A stretch of 64,000 bases of DNA from Tahibacter aquaticus (GCF_004363655.1 NZ_SNZH01000002.1:124001-188000); one strand, 5' to 3'; counted from the first letter of the stretch, positions 1 through 9,575 are shown. Translations and numbers: made by a program. Notes: generated by a model not told the origin, from the letters alone.

Positions 1-831
1 GCGCAGCAGGCTACGGCCCTGCTCGCGCAGGCCAAAACTCTTGCCATGTGCGCTCAGTTGGCGCCCGATGTCGGCACAGATGGAAAAACGGCGTGGCTCT
101 ACCGCCGGCTTCTGGGCGCGGTCGCAGACCGTCTCCAGCAGATACAGCGACGGCGCCGTCGAGTGCGCCATCATCATCGCCATGCTGACATTCGCATCCA
201 GACCACCCACGGTTTCCCCGTCGCTCCGCGACGCGACCATCTGCGGATTCTGCTCATACAGCGTGACCAGCAGCTGGGCATGCTCGTTTGCATGGTCGTC
301 GAAGCGCGTCGCCGCGGCCATGCGCGACAGGGCGGAATCGACGCCCAGCGCATCCTTGTCCTGGTAGGCCTGACGCAGTACGGGCAGCCAGGCGATGCCG
401 TTGTCGCCTTCCAGGCGCAGCACGTTGTCCATGTTCGCCGGTAGCTGCGCTGGCGCCGAACATCCGCTGCCGCCGCTGGTCCGGGCCGTCATCCCCACCC
501 ATTGCACGATCACGTCGTCGGGCGCCGCCGCGACGGCATTGCGCAGCAGTTCGGCACGGGCGGCATGGCTGCTGAGCGGGTCGTTCTCGTCCAGCGGCCA
601 CAGTTGCGAGGCAAGCATCCAGTCACGCGGTGCACTGCTTTCGCGCAGCTTGAGGTAAACGGGCAGTACGGCCTCGCGCATGCTGGCCAGATGGCGCTGG
701 TAGGCGGCCTTCGCTTCCTGCTCGGCGTGCGCGGTTTCCGCTGCGGAGGCTTCCGGCGGCGACGGCACTGCGGCAAGCGACGCCTGCGCGAGCAGGGCCA
801 GGGACAGACAGACGGCAATTCGCGTGAACAT
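1..831 (-). CDS. secreted hypothetical protein, C-terminus cut by window edge
   Basis: An open frame runs from an ATG at 831 to the left edge without a stop, giving at least 277 residues. The first 20 residues (MFTRIAVCLSLALLAQASLA) form a good signal peptide, so the protein is probably exported. The rest is largely helical in composition, with many Ala, Glu and Leu residues and a few scattered Cys. I do not recognise a family. It lies upstream of no other same-strand gene seen here, since the part it reads into is outside the window. The frame is intact over its whole visible length and shows the codon bias of its neighbours. Confidence 0.7.
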   Translation of the reverse strand, partial: MFTRIAVCLSLALLAQASLAAVPSPPEASAAETAHAEQEAKAAYQRHLASMREAVLPVYLKLRESSAPRDWMLASQLWPLDENDPLSSHAARAELLRNAVAAAPDDVIVQWVGMTARTSGGSGCSAPAQLPANMDNVLRLEGDNGIAWLPVLRQAYQDKDALGVDSALSRMAAATRFDDHANEHAQLLVTLYEQNPQMVASRSDGETVGGLDANVSMAMMMAHSTAPSLYLLETVCDRAQKPAVEPRRFSICADIGRQLSAHGKSFGLREQGRSLLR

Positions 832-972
832 GATTGGCACTCTCCGCGGGAATCGAGAAGCAGCGGCCATGCCGGCATCCTTGCCCGGCTGAGGCGAGCA
901 GCGGCGGACTCCTGTTCTCCGCTGCATGGCCCTGCGTCGAATACCCCTACCGCAATACCGCGCCGAAGATGA

Positions 973-2667
973 TCAGTAGCCCGCCGCCTGTCCGTCCTTG
1001 CGTCCTTCCGACGCACCGATCCAGACCTTGTTCTGCGCATCCCAGGCTATTGCCTGGTAGCCGCCGTAGGGGCCGTCGGCGTAGGTGACCTTGTGGCCTT
1101 TCTGCATCAGGCCGCGCACGGTTTCCCAGCTGTAGCCGGTTTCCAGGTTGATCTCGCCGCCGTCGCTCATGGCCGTGGCCTGGCCGGTGGGTTCGGTAGA
1201 ACCGTCGTGCTGGATGCGTGGCGCATCGCCGGCTTCCTGCAGGTTCATGCCGAAATCGATCAGGTTCATGACGATCTGTACGTGGCCCTGGGGCTGCATC
1301 GCGCCGCCCATCACGCCGAAGCTGAGCCAGGGCTTGCCGCCCTTGGTGACGAAGGCCGGGATGATGGTGTGGAACGGACGCTTGCCCGGTGCATAGGAAT
1401 TGGCATGGCCGGGCTTGAGCACGAACATCTCGCCGCGGTCCTGCAGGATGAAGCCCAGATCCGCCGGCGCCATGCCCGAGCCCATGCCGCGGTAGTTGGA
1501 CTGGATCAGCGACACCATGTTGCCGTCCTTGTCCGCGGTGGTGAGGTAGATGGTGTCGCCATCGTTGAGCGGCGGATGGCCGGCATCTACCGACCTGGCT
1601 GCCGTGGCACCGATCAGCTGGCGCCGCTGTGCCGCATAGTCCTTGGACACCAGCCCCTTCAGCGGCAGCTTGGCCATGGCCGGGTCGGCGAAGTACTGCG
1701 CGCGGTCGGCGAAGGCAAGCTTCTTCGCTTCTGTGAACAGGTGAACATGTTCAATACTGCCGAATTCTATTTTCCTGAAATCGTAGTTTTCAAGAATGTT
1801 CAGCATGGTCAGCGCAGCCACGCCCTGGCCGTTCGGCGGCAGTTCCCACACATCGTAGCCGCGGTAGTTGGTCGACAGCGGCTCGACCCATTCGCCGCGG
1901 TGGGCGGCAAGGTCCTCGGCGCTGAGAAAACCCTGGTTGGCCTTCATATAGGCACCGATAGCCGTCGCAATGCGGCCTTTGTAGAACGCGTCGCGGCCGC
2001 CCTTGGCGATGCTTTCCAGGGTGTTGGCCAGGTTCGGATTGCGCCAGCGCTCGCCCTTGTCCGGCGCCTTGCCGTCGCGGGTGAACTGTTCCTTGAAGCC
2101 CGGATACTGCGACAGGCGCGGCACCGAGCGCTGCCAGTAGTAGGCAATCAGTTCGCTGACCGGAAACCCGTCGCGCGCGTAGGCGATGGTCGGCGCGAGC
2201 AGCTCTTTCATCGGCAGGTGGCCGAATTTGTCGTGCAGGGCGAACCAGGCGTCGACGCAGCCCGGCACGGATACCGGCAGGGGGCCGGTCGGCGGGATGT
2301 CCTTGAGCCCTTGCTGCTGGAAATAGTCCAGCGTGAGCGAGGCGGGCGAACGGCCGGAACCGTTGTAGCCGTAGAGCTTCTGCGTCTTGGCATCCCAGAC
2401 GATGGCGAACAGGTCGCCGCCGATGCCGCTGCCGGTCGGTTCCATCAGGCCCAGCGCCGCGTTCGCGGCGATGGCCGCATCCAGTGCGCTACCGCCCTTT
2501 TGCAGGATATCCACGCCGATCTGCGTGGCCAGCGGTTGCGAGGTGGCCACCATGCCGTGCGGCGCGATGACTTCGGAGCGGGTGGCGAAGGCTTTGCCGG
2601 TGACGCGGTCGGCCGCCCCGGCGGCCAGCGGCAACAGCAGAAGGACAGCAACGGTCAGGCGCGACAT
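973..2667 (-). CDS. ggt: gamma-glutamyltransferase (Ntn hydrolase), exported
   Basis: Gamma-glutamyltransferase cleaves or transfers the gamma-glutamyl group of glutathione in the periplasm. The 564-residue protein starts with a signal peptide (MSRLTVAVLLLLPLAAGAA), then has the family signatures GSGIGGDLFAIVWD in the large subunit and GDTIYLTTADKDGNMVSL, where the Thr after GD is the expected autoprocessing and catalytic residue. The small-subunit glycine-rich region (GVMGGAMQPQGHVQI) is also present. I chose the ATG at 2667 because it begins the signal peptide and follows a GGGAG ribosome binding site; an in-frame extension upstream is Arg-rich and not protein-like. Length is normal for the family. 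Confidence 0.95.
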   Translation of the reverse strand: MSRLTVAVLLLLPLAAGAADRVTGKAFATRSEVIAPHGMVATSQPLATQIGVDILQKGGSALDAAIAANAALGLMEPTGSGIGGDLFAIVWDAKTQKLYGYNGSGRSPASLTLDYFQQQGLKDIPPTGPLPVSVPGCVDAWFALHDKFGHLPMKELLAPTIAYARDGFPVSELIAYYWQRSVPRLSQYPGFKEQFTRDGKAPDKGERWRNPNLANTLESIAKGGRDAFYKGRIATAIGAYMKANQGFLSAEDLAAHRGEWVEPLSTNYRGYDVWELPPNGQGVAALTMLNILENYDFRKIEFGSIEHVHLFTEAKKLAFADRAQYFADPAMAKLPLKGLVSKDYAAQRRQLIGATAARSVDAGHPPLNDGDTIYLTTADKDGNMVSLIQSNYRGMGSGMAPADLGFILQDRGEMFVLKPGHANSYAPGKRPFHTIIPAFVTKGGKPWLSFGVMGGAMQPQGHVQIVMNLIDFGMNLQEAGDAPRIQHDGSTEPTGQATAMSDGGEINLETGYSWETVRGLMQKGHKVTYADGPYGGYQAIAWDAQNKVWIGASEGRKDGQAAGY

Positions 2668-2746
2668 GCGGCGTACTCCCGGAATGGAAGCGCCGAGCAT
2701 AAGCGCAGCGGGCGCGCCGTCCATGTGTCGGACGGCGCGCCCCGGC

Positions 2747-4105
2747 TCATTCGCCGGCCGGCGGCGGCGGCGCGACGACGCCTCCCGACGGCAAGGGAAT
2801 CGTGCCTGTGTCCGCAACCACGCCGAACTGTTCGACGTATACGGCACCACGCCCGTCGGCGCGCTCCACGTCGATGGCCAGCAGCAACTGGTCGCCACCG
2901 GCACCGAGCAATTCGATACGGCCGCCCGCATGCGTCGGCAGGCTGTCGACCGTACGCCGCGACATCACGCGTCCGCGTGCATCGAACGTCAGCACCTGCA
3001 CCGGTCCGCGCCCGTCGGCCTGGGGCAGCTTGTACGCCACCGCGCCGGCACCTTCAGGGATGGCGCCCCAGGCCAGATCAAGGTCGGCCAGATCGGCCAG
3101 TTCCGGGTACTCGACCCAGTCGCCGTGCTTCGCGCCGAACTGCAGCAGGCCGAGATTGCGGCGCTCCTGGTCGATGGTCGGGATCAGCGTGACACCGGCG
3201 GAACGGACGGACGGCTGCAGCCGGAAATTTGCCGGCATGGGCAAGACGCCGTTCTCGCCGTTGATGCCGACCACACGCACGCTGCGGTCACCGCTCAGGC
3301 TATCGGCCTGCTCGACCAGAAAGCGGCCTGCACCGATGGCATGGGCAGCGACGACGGGATCGTCATTGCCGGCATACGGCCAGCTGCTGCGCGTGCTCAG
3401 GGTGTCGCCGCTGACGGCATCGACATACTTGAGCGTAATGCGTCCGCCGCCCTGCGCCGCCGATGCTTCGCAGCGCGTGACGACGGCGACATAGGGAACC
3501 GGTTCGACGACAAAGTCGGCGGCGAGCACCTTGACCGGCAGGAAATCGTTGGCCGGGCAGCCGCCGATCAGGCGCGACCAGCGGAAGAAACTTGCGCCGC
3601 CGAGCAGGCTTACGCGCGGCTTGCCGGCAATCGCCGCATCTTCGTACACCACGACGGCACCGTCGTTGCCATCGCTGACCAGCAGGTTGAGCGCGACGCC
3701 AAGGCCGAAGCTGATGGAGCGGTCGTGGACGGCCTCGCCCGGGTCGTAGAAGAAAACCAGCGGCTGCGTGCCGTATTCGTACCAGCTCAGGCGATAGCCG
3801 CTGCGCGCGTCGACCGCACGCGCCACGCCGACGGCAGCAAGCGGCACCAGGGTCGACAGGCCAGGCAGCGGATTGCCGTAGCCATCGAGGGTGTAGAGCC
3901 GGCCCGTGCGGGCACCGTTGCCGGCGACCTGGGCGGTCTGAACGTGGATCTGGCCCTCGTGGTCGACGGCCAGCGCCTGGCGCGTGGCCAAGGCAACGGA
4001 TTGGGCAGGCAGATCGCCCAGCAGCTGGCTCCAGCTTTGCGCCTGGGCCAGTGGGGCGAGCGGTAGCAGCAACAGCAATGCCGCTGCCGTAGCAAAAGCC
4101 TTCAT
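2747..4105 (-). CDS. secreted protein of unknown function, paralogue of the upstream gene
   Basis: This is a 452-residue exported protein. The start at 4105 is set by an AGGAGAGG ribosome binding site and a signal peptide ending ...PLAPLAQAQS. It ends in a Pro-rich tail (APPPPAGE). Sequence and layout match the gene just upstream (4224-5585): both mature chains begin AQSWS, share a following block of the type 'LALDxxGxxxVQ', and share a late block 'LAIDxxxxDGR'. The spacing of aromatic and Gly/Asp positions suggests a repeated beta-sheet (propeller-like) fold, but this is only inferred. No enzyme motif is visible. Confidence 0.8.
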   Translation of the reverse strand: MKAFATAAALLLLLPLAPLAQAQSWSQLLGDLPAQSVALATRQALAVDHEGQIHVQTAQVAGNGARTGRLYTLDGYGNPLPGLSTLVPLAAVGVARAVDARSGYRLSWYEYGTQPLVFFYDPGEAVHDRSISFGLGVALNLLVSDGNDGAVVVYEDAAIAGKPRVSLLGGASFFRWSRLIGGCPANDFLPVKVLAADFVVEPVPYVAVVTRCEASAAQGGGRITLKYVDAVSGDTLSTRSSWPYAGNDDPVVAAHAIGAGRFLVEQADSLSGDRSVRVVGINGENGVLPMPANFRLQPSVRSAGVTLIPTIDQERRNLGLLQFGAKHGDWVEYPELADLADLDLAWGAIPEGAGAVAYKLPQADGRGPVQVLTFDARGRVMSRRTVDSLPTHAGGRIELLGAGGDQLLLAIDVERADGRGAVYVEQFGVVADTGTIPLPSGGVVAPPPPAGE

Positions 4106-4223
4106 GGAATTCCTCTCCTTGTTCAGTGATGGAGAATGCAGCATGAAACTGGCTTGTGGCGCGCAAGAGCCGGTGCGGAGGCGGTCTGCCGCTGGCTGCG
4201 GCAGAGCGCCGGACCTTGCGGAG

Positions 4224-5585
4224 CTACGGATTGGCCGCGGAGAAGCGCAGCAGCTGGATGCCTTCGCGACCGTCCTCGTGCTGGCGATCAATCGCCAGCA
4301 CGATGTCACCGCTGGCGCCTGCGGGACGCAGCTGCGCACGTGCATCGGCCGGTACGCGATCGATGAGGCGCTGGGACAGCAGGGCAGTGTCCTGACCGTA
4401 GGCCGCGATGGTGATGCTGTCGTCGGCCGGTGCCAGGTTGCGGTAAACCAGGACGCGGTTGCCGAAGGCGTCGCTGCTCCATTGCGCGTCCTGGGCGGAA
4501 ATCTGCGCCAGACCCGGATGGAAACGCAGGTCCGTCAGTTGCGCGGGCGGCGACGGCAAGCCGTCGCCCCGCCGGACGCTGGCGACGATCTGGTCGGGCG
4601 ATCCCGGCCAGGGCGGTGCGCTGACCAGCGCGCCTCGCTCGACCGCGTCGACCTGCAGCGGCGCGCCGCTCCACCAGGGCAAGGGCTGCACGCCATGCTG
4701 CGCGTCGGCTACGAGCAGCTGGCGCTCGCCTCCGGCAACGCCTACCGCCTGTTCGAGCAGCCAGGCACCGCCGCCGAGCCGGTGCCAGGCGACGATGTCT
4801 GCCTGCGACACGCCGGAATTGAAGTCCCAGTAGCCGCTACTTGTGCCATCCAGATCGAAGCGCTGTACGAAATGCAGGTCGGGATTGCCGAAACCGGTGT
4901 CGCAGCGGCCGAGCAGATGCACGGCGGAAGCACTGGGGTTGTGCGCATCCAGCGCGAAATCGATGCGCTCGCGCGTCAGTTCCAGCTCGCCCGGCGCGCA
5001 ATGGCCGATGGGCTGTTCCCACTGCGGCCAGTTCGAACCACCGGCGTAGCGCGCCAGGGTGTAGTGCGGCAACGGGCCAGAAGGGCCGAACTCGCCACGC
5101 CGGCGCACCACCAGTACACCGCCGCTGCCATCGCCGGCGACATCGATGACCTCGTCGCCGCCGAGGCGTTGCAGGCGCAGTTCCGTGCCGTAATGGCTGC
5201 CCTGCGGAAAAGCCCAGATCAGGTCGAACGGCTGCGCCGCTGGTCCGGTTTCGTACCAGGCCACGCGCTCGCCGCGAAACGCGTGGAAGCCGCGTGAGAC
5301 GAAGCTGCTGTCGGTCCAGCCGGAACGGCCGACCAGTCCCCACATATAGGCATGGCCGCCCTGGTCGTTCAGCGCGTACAGATGGCTGAATTCGGTACCG
5401 GAAACCTCGCGCCAGTCCATGCCCTGGACAAATACGGCGCCTGCGTCGTCGAGCGCCAGGCCATGTTCCGGCGCCAATGTGCTGCGAAATACCGGACTGG
5501 CGTTGATGAAACTGCTCCAGGACTGCGCCTGGGCCGTAGCTGCCATTGCCCAGGCGAGCGTGGTGAACAAGCATTGCTTGACCAT
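4224..5585 (-). CDS. secreted protein of unknown function, tandem paralogue
   Basis: This is a 453-residue exported protein, almost the same length as the following gene and clearly related to it. The ATG at 5585 follows GGAGG with good spacing and begins a signal peptide ending ATAQAQS. The mature part has a block with GLALDDAGAVFVQG near the N-terminus and a block with LAIDRQHEDGREG near the C-terminus that line up with the paralogue. Four Cys residues in the middle could form disulphides. The two genes are 118 bp apart on the same strand and look like a tandem duplication. No function can be assigned. Confidence 0.8.
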   Translation of the reverse strand: MVKQCLFTTLAWAMAATAQAQSWSSFINASPVFRSTLAPEHGLALDDAGAVFVQGMDWREVSGTEFSHLYALNDQGGHAYMWGLVGRSGWTDSSFVSRGFHAFRGERVAWYETGPAAQPFDLIWAFPQGSHYGTELRLQRLGGDEVIDVAGDGSGGVLVVRRRGEFGPSGPLPHYTLARYAGGSNWPQWEQPIGHCAPGELELTRERIDFALDAHNPSASAVHLLGRCDTGFGNPDLHFVQRFDLDGTSSGYWDFNSGVSQADIVAWHRLGGGAWLLEQAVGVAGGERQLLVADAQHGVQPLPWWSGAPLQVDAVERGALVSAPPWPGSPDQIVASVRRGDGLPSPPAQLTDLRFHPGLAQISAQDAQWSSDAFGNRVLVYRNLAPADDSITIAAYGQDTALLSQRLIDRVPADARAQLRPAGASGDIVLAIDRQHEDGREGIQLLRFSAANP

Positions 5586-5763
5586 GTGTTTCCTCCGTTG
5601 AAATTCCCTGCCCCGATCCACTGATGCTGCGACGCGATTGCCGCGCCGCACGGACGTTGCCAGTGTCGCCGCCGCCTGTTGCAGGGCTTGCGACAGCAGA
5701 TCAGGGATCAATCGGAACAGGGCGCCCGGCAGGATCGGGCCGGCGCAAAGGGAGGCTTGGCCG

Positions 5764-6483
5764 CTAGCCGATTTCCTCGACTGCCGTGCGCTTGGCCCGA
5801 CGGATCAGCCAGGCCACGCCGCGCAGGTCGGCAATGCCGACAAGTGCGCGATTGAGATTATTGTATTTCGATACACCGGTACTGCGCGCGCGATGATTCA
5901 CCGGCACGCTCACCGTCTTCCAGCCCGAGCGCTGCATCAGCGCCGGCAGGTAGCGGTGCATGTGGTTGAAATAGGGCAGGTCGAGGAAAGCCTCGCGGTC
6001 GAACAGCTTGATGCCGCAGCCCGTATCCGGCGTGGAGTCGCGCAGCATGCGCGAGCGGATCGCATTGGCGATGCGGGAAGCCCAGCGCTTGCTGCCGGTG
6101 TCCTGGCGGTGGACGCGCCAGCCGGCGTAGAGCTTCACCTCGGCCGGTCCACCGTCGCGCGCGGCGATCAGCTTGGGAATGTCGGCCGGATCGTTCTGGC
6201 CGTCGCCGTCGAGGGTGGCGATCCAGGTGCCGCGGGCGGCCTTGACACCGCTGCGCACGGCCGTACTTTGTCCACTTTGCGAAATGTGCTTGATCACCCG
6301 CAGCTCGGGCACCTGTGCCTTCAGCCCCTGCAACACAGCCAGTGTGTCGTCCTTGCTGCAATCGTCGACATAGACGATCTCGAAATCCTGCCGGCCGCGC
6401 AGGGCGGCGACGATTTCGTCGATCAGCGGTTTGACATTGTCGCGCTCGTTGAACACAGGCACGACCACGGAAAGCTGGGGCAT
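5764..6483 (-). CDS. family 2 glycosyltransferase, DPM1/ArnC-like
   Basis: This is a 239-residue soluble GT-A glycosyltransferase. It shows the nucleotide-binding start SVVVPVFNERDNV, the YVDDCSKDDT motif, and the metal-binding LDGDGQNDPADI (DxD region), then a TGCGIKLFDREAF acceptor-side block and the RSTGVSKYNN motif typical of dolichol- or undecaprenyl-phosphate sugar synthases. Unlike ArnC it has no C-terminal transmembrane helices, so it resembles the shorter soluble form. The likely role is transfer of a sugar from a nucleotide donor to a polyprenyl phosphate; the sugar cannot be told. It follows the DUF3379 gene by 100 bp. Confidence 0.88.
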   Translation of the reverse strand: MPQLSVVVPVFNERDNVKPLIDEIVAALRGRQDFEIVYVDDCSKDDTLAVLQGLKAQVPELRVIKHISQSGQSTAVRSGVKAARGTWIATLDGDGQNDPADIPKLIAARDGGPAEVKLYAGWRVHRQDTGSKRWASRIANAIRSRMLRDSTPDTGCGIKLFDREAFLDLPYFNHMHRYLPALMQRSGWKTVSVPVNHRARSTGVSKYNNLNRALVGIADLRGVAWLIRRAKRTAVEEIG

Positions 6484-6583
6484 CGCAGGAATCCGGCACG
6501 GACAGGCCGCGCATTATCGCCGCAGCGACGCCCAGGCCCAAACGCGCGTTTGGTCGCAGTGGCGCAACGCCGCCGGGGCGCCG

Positions 6584-7306
6584 TCAGAGCGCCCCGGCGG
6601 CAATGTCGCCGCGGCCTTCCAGTGTCAGCCGCCAGCGCGCTTCCAGCGCGTCGAAATGGCGCGTATCAGCGGCGACCAGGGCCAGCGTGCCTTTTGCCAT
6701 CGGCACGGCCCGCACGTGCATGGTGCCGCTGGCGAAATTGCCCCGTTCGGTCTCGTGGCCCGGCAGGTAGAACACGGTCACCGGCCCTTCTGGTTCCGGC
6801 ATGACCATGTGAACCGAGGCCAGCATGCCTACGGGACAGGGTTGGGCGTAGCTGATGCCTTCAGGCAACGGGCCAATCAGCGGCACGCCGCGCTGGGCGA
6901 AGCGCTGCTCGACTTCCTGCGCGGGCAGGGCGGTATGGGTGAGCAGCGATTCCGGTTCGTGGCCCAGATGGGCGATCAGCTGCTGCGGCAGCGGTTCAAA
7001 CACGCGCAGCTGAAACACGCTCAGGCCCACTACCGCAACCAGCACGGCGGCGACGGCCAGCCAGCGCAGCTGGCGCCGGCGGCGGCCGTTGCTGCCACGC
7101 TCGGCCGTGGTCTGTACCAGCAGGATACGTTCGGCCAGGCCATCGGGCACGGCTACGTTGAGGGCACGCTTGAGCGCCAGCTCGAAGCCCAGCGCCTGGG
7201 CATGATGGCTGGAGCAGCCGTTGCAGCCACGCCGGTGCGCCTGCATTTCCGCGCTTTCGCGGCGCGGATCGCTGCCGAGCAGGCGGCGGTATTCAAGGCA
7301 GTTCAT
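6584..7306 (-). CDS. DUF3379-like membrane protein, partner of the ECF sigma factor
   Basis: This is a 240-residue protein whose ATG at 7306 overlaps the sigma-factor stop (ATGA), so the two are translationally coupled. The N-terminus carries Cys/His residues (MNCLEYRR, then HRRGCNGCSSHH) resembling the zinc-binding part of anti-sigma factors. A single transmembrane helix follows near residues 80-100 (WLAVAAVLVAVVGLSVF), with an extracytoplasmic C-terminal domain. This layout and the coupling argue for an anti-sigma role that holds the sigma factor at the membrane. The family assignment is from recall of DUF3379 proteins; the signal it senses is unknown. Confidence 0.82.
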   Translation of the reverse strand: MNCLEYRRLLGSDPRRESAEMQAHRRGCNGCSSHHAQALGFELALKRALNVAVPDGLAERILLVQTTAERGSNGRRRRQLRWLAVAAVLVAVVGLSVFQLRVFEPLPQQLIAHLGHEPESLLTHTALPAQEVEQRFAQRGVPLIGPLPEGISYAQPCPVGMLASVHMVMPEPEGPVTVFYLPGHETERGNFASGTMHVRAVPMAKGTLALVAADTRHFDALEARWRLTLEGRGDIAAGAL

Positions 7307-7815
7307 GCGCGGGCCTCGCTGCGGTCGCCACTGAGCATGGCCTTGAGCTTCTGCCGGGCGCGGAACAATTGGGTCATGACGGCCGCGGCACCAAGGTCCA
7401 GCTCGCGCGCAATCTCCTCGCAGGAGAAACCGCCCAGCACCTGCAACAGCAGCGGCTCGCGGTATTTGGGTTCCAGCTGCAGCATGGCCGCGCGGACGAT
7501 GGAGTCCTCGCCCAGTTGCTCGGGGCTGAGCGAATCGCGGTCGTCCAGGTCCAGTTCGCTGATGTCGGTGGTGTCGAAGCTCTTGCGCTCGTACAGGCGG
7601 GCGTGTTCGCGCCGCAGGATAGTGATCAGCCAGGCCTTGGCTGCATCGGTTTCGCGCAGGGCATCGAGCGAGCGCCAGGCGCGCAGGAATGCTTCCTGGG
7701 TCAGGTCCTGCGCCAGGGCCGGATCGCCGCAGAGCCAATAGGCATAGCGGTAGAGGTCGCCGTTATGGGCGCGGACCAGGGCATCGAATTGGCGTTGTCG
7801 GCTACTCACGCGCAT
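7303..7815 (-). CDS. ECF-type RNA polymerase sigma factor
   Basis: This is a 170-residue sigma-70 family protein containing only regions 2 and 4. Region 2 includes LYRYAYWLCGDPALAQDLTQ and the FLRAWRSLD promoter-melting helix; region 4 includes LEPKYREPLLLQVLGGFSCEEIA and the helix-turn-helix LDLGAAAVMTQLFRARQKLK. The length is typical for an ECF factor. It starts 83 bp after parB and overlaps the DUF3379 gene by four bases, so it probably can be read with the segregation operon as well as from its own promoter. Confidence 0.93.
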   Translation of the reverse strand: MRVSSRQRQFDALVRAHNGDLYRYAYWLCGDPALAQDLTQEAFLRAWRSLDALRETDAAKAWLITILRREHARLYERKSFDTTDISELDLDDRDSLSPEQLGEDSIVRAAMLQLEPKYREPLLLQVLGGFSCEEIARELDLGAAAVMTQLFRARQKLKAMLSGDRSEARA

Positions 7816-7898
7816 ACAGACCCTCGTCGGGGCGGATCGCTTTCACCGGGGCGGGATATTTTCGCCGGCGCGGGCAGCGCCGGTCCGGCACCTGCCGT

Positions 7899-8771
7899 CT
7901 ATTTGATACGCGCCAGGATACCGTCCAGCTCTTCCAGGCTGTGGTAGCGGATGGTCAGTTTGCCGCGGCCGTTGCGGCTATGGGTGATGGCGACGCGGGC
8001 ACCGATGCGCTCGGACAGGTCGCGCTCCAGCGATTCCACGTTCGGATCACGCGGCGGCAGGGCCGGCTTTGCGGCCAGCGCCTTGGGTTCGCTCTGGGCG
8101 GCACGCGCCGCCTCTTCCAGCTCGCGTACCGACCAGCCGTGCTCGGCAGCCTGGCGCGCCAGGCCGATCGCCAGCGATTCGGGCAGGGTGAGCAGAGCGC
8201 GGGCATGGCCCATGTCCAGGCGCTTGTGTTCCAGCAGCTGCTTGATTTCGGCCGGCAGCTCCATCAGTCGCAACAGGTTCGAGACGGCGGCGCGGGAGCG
8301 GCCGACCGCATCGGCCACCTGCTGATGGGTAAGGTCGAATTCGTCGATCAGGCGCTTGAGCGCCTGGGACTCTTCCAGCGGCGTGAGTTCCTCGCGCTGG
8401 ATGTTCTCGATCAGGGCAATGGCGACCACGGCACGGTCGTCGACATCGCGTACCAGGGCCGGAATTTCCGCCAGGCCGGCCAGCTGGGTGGCGCGCCAGC
8501 GGCGTTCGCCGGCAATCAGCTCGTAACGGTCGCCGGAGGCCCGCACCACGATGGGTTCGATCACGCCCTGGGCACGGATCGAGGCCGCCAGTTCTTCCAG
8601 GCGTTCCGGGTCCATGGCCTGGCGGGGCTGGTATTTGCCCGGAAAGATCTTGCCGACCGGAATCTGGTGCAGCGCGTTATGCAGTTCGGCCGCTTCCGCG
8701 GTTTCCGGTTCCAGGCTGCCCAGCAGTGCATCCAGGCCACGCCCCAGTCCCCGTTTCTTTGCTGCCGACAT
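7899..8771 (-). CDS. parB: chromosome partitioning protein ParB
   Basis: ParB binds parS sites near the origin, spreads as a CTP-dependent clamp and works with ParA in chromosome segregation. The 290-residue protein has the usual N-terminal RGLGRGLDALL segment, the CTP-binding ParB/Srx motifs (GERRWRATQ and ENIQREELTPLEES), the helix-turn-helix TLTHQQ-type block VADAVGRSRAAVSN, and a C-terminal dimerisation domain. The start at 8771 follows TGAGGAT. It lies 9 bp after parA in the same operon. Confidence 0.97.
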   Translation of the reverse strand: MSAAKKRGLGRGLDALLGSLEPETAEAAELHNALHQIPVGKIFPGKYQPRQAMDPERLEELAASIRAQGVIEPIVVRASGDRYELIAGERRWRATQLAGLAEIPALVRDVDDRAVVAIALIENIQREELTPLEESQALKRLIDEFDLTHQQVADAVGRSRAAVSNLLRLMELPAEIKQLLEHKRLDMGHARALLTLPESLAIGLARQAAEHGWSVRELEEAARAAQSEPKALAAKPALPPRDPNVESLERDLSERIGARVAITHSRNGRGKLTIRYHSLEELDGILARIK

Positions 8772-8780
8772 GGTGAATCC

Positions 8781-9575
8781 TCAGTGATGCTGTGCAGCGG
8801 CCGCCGCAGCGGCCCCGCGTTCCAACCGCAGCATCTCGCCGGCCAGGCCCAGATAGGCAATGGCGCCGCGCGACTCGCGGTCGTACAGGTTGATCGGTTT
8901 GCCGTGGCTGGGCGCCTCGGCCAGGCGGATATTGCGCGGAATGATCGAGCGCAGCACCTTGTCGCCGAAATGTTTGGTGAGCTGGGCCGACACTTCGTTG
9001 GCCAGGTTGTTGCGCACGTCGTACATGGTGCGCAACAGGCCGTCGATTTCCAGACGCGGGTTGAGGCGGCGGCGTACCGCTTCGATGGTTTCGCGCAGGC
9101 TGGCCAGGCCCTCCAGCGCGAAATACTCGCACTGCACCGGAATCAGCACGCCATGCGCGGCGCTGAGCGCGTTGATGGTGAGCAGGTGCAGGGTAGGCGG
9201 GCAGTCGATGAGAATGGTGTGATAGGCGTCGCCGAGCTTGGCCAGCTGTTCCTTGAGCCGGCTTTCGCGCGCCAGCGCATCCATCAGCTTGAGTTCGGCC
9301 GCGGTAAGGTCGGAACTGCCGGGCAACAGGTCGAAACCGGCCTCGGTGGTGATGATGGCGCGCTCGATCGGCACCTCGTCCAGCAGCACCTCATAGCCGT
9401 TCGGTTTGGCCGAACGCTTGTCGACACCCGAGGCCATGGTGGCATTGCCTTGCGGATCGAGGTCGACCAGCAGGATCTTGCGCCGGGTCTCGGCCAGGGC
9501 GGCGGCGAGATTGACCGCGGTAGTCGTCTTGCCGACTCCGCCCTTCTGATTGGTGATGGCAATGATGCGCGTCAT
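8781..9575 (-). CDS. parA: chromosome partitioning ATPase ParA/Soj
   Basis: ParA is the deviant Walker ATPase that moves ParB-parS complexes. The 264-residue protein begins MTRIIAITNQKGGVGKTTT, with the deviant Walker A lysines in place at residues 10-17, and has the Walker A-prime LLVDLDPQGNAT and the LIDCPPTLHLLT motif. The start at 9575 was chosen over an upstream in-frame codon because family members begin right at this motif. It is 16 bp after rsmG and 9 bp before parB. The rsmG-parA-parB order is the usual origin-proximal arrangement in bacteria, which suggests that the window lies near oriC. Confidence 0.97.
   Translation of the reverse strand: MTRIIAITNQKGGVGKTTTAVNLAAALAETRRKILLVDLDPQGNATMASGVDKRSAKPNGYEVLLDEVPIERAIITTEAGFDLLPGSSDLTAAELKLMDALARESRLKEQLAKLGDAYHTILIDCPPTLHLLTINALSAAHGVLIPVQCEYFALEGLASLRETIEAVRRRLNPRLEIDGLLRTMYDVRNNLANEVSAQLTKHFGDKVLRSIIPRNIRLAEAPSHGKPINLYDRESRGAIAYLGLAGEMLRLERGAAAAAAAQHH

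Noticed and set aside
1093-3192. 699-codon open frame on the plus strand
   Set aside because: It lies antisense to the gamma-glutamyltransferase and the secreted-protein gene, has no ribosome binding site and is an effect of the codon bias of GC-rich genes.
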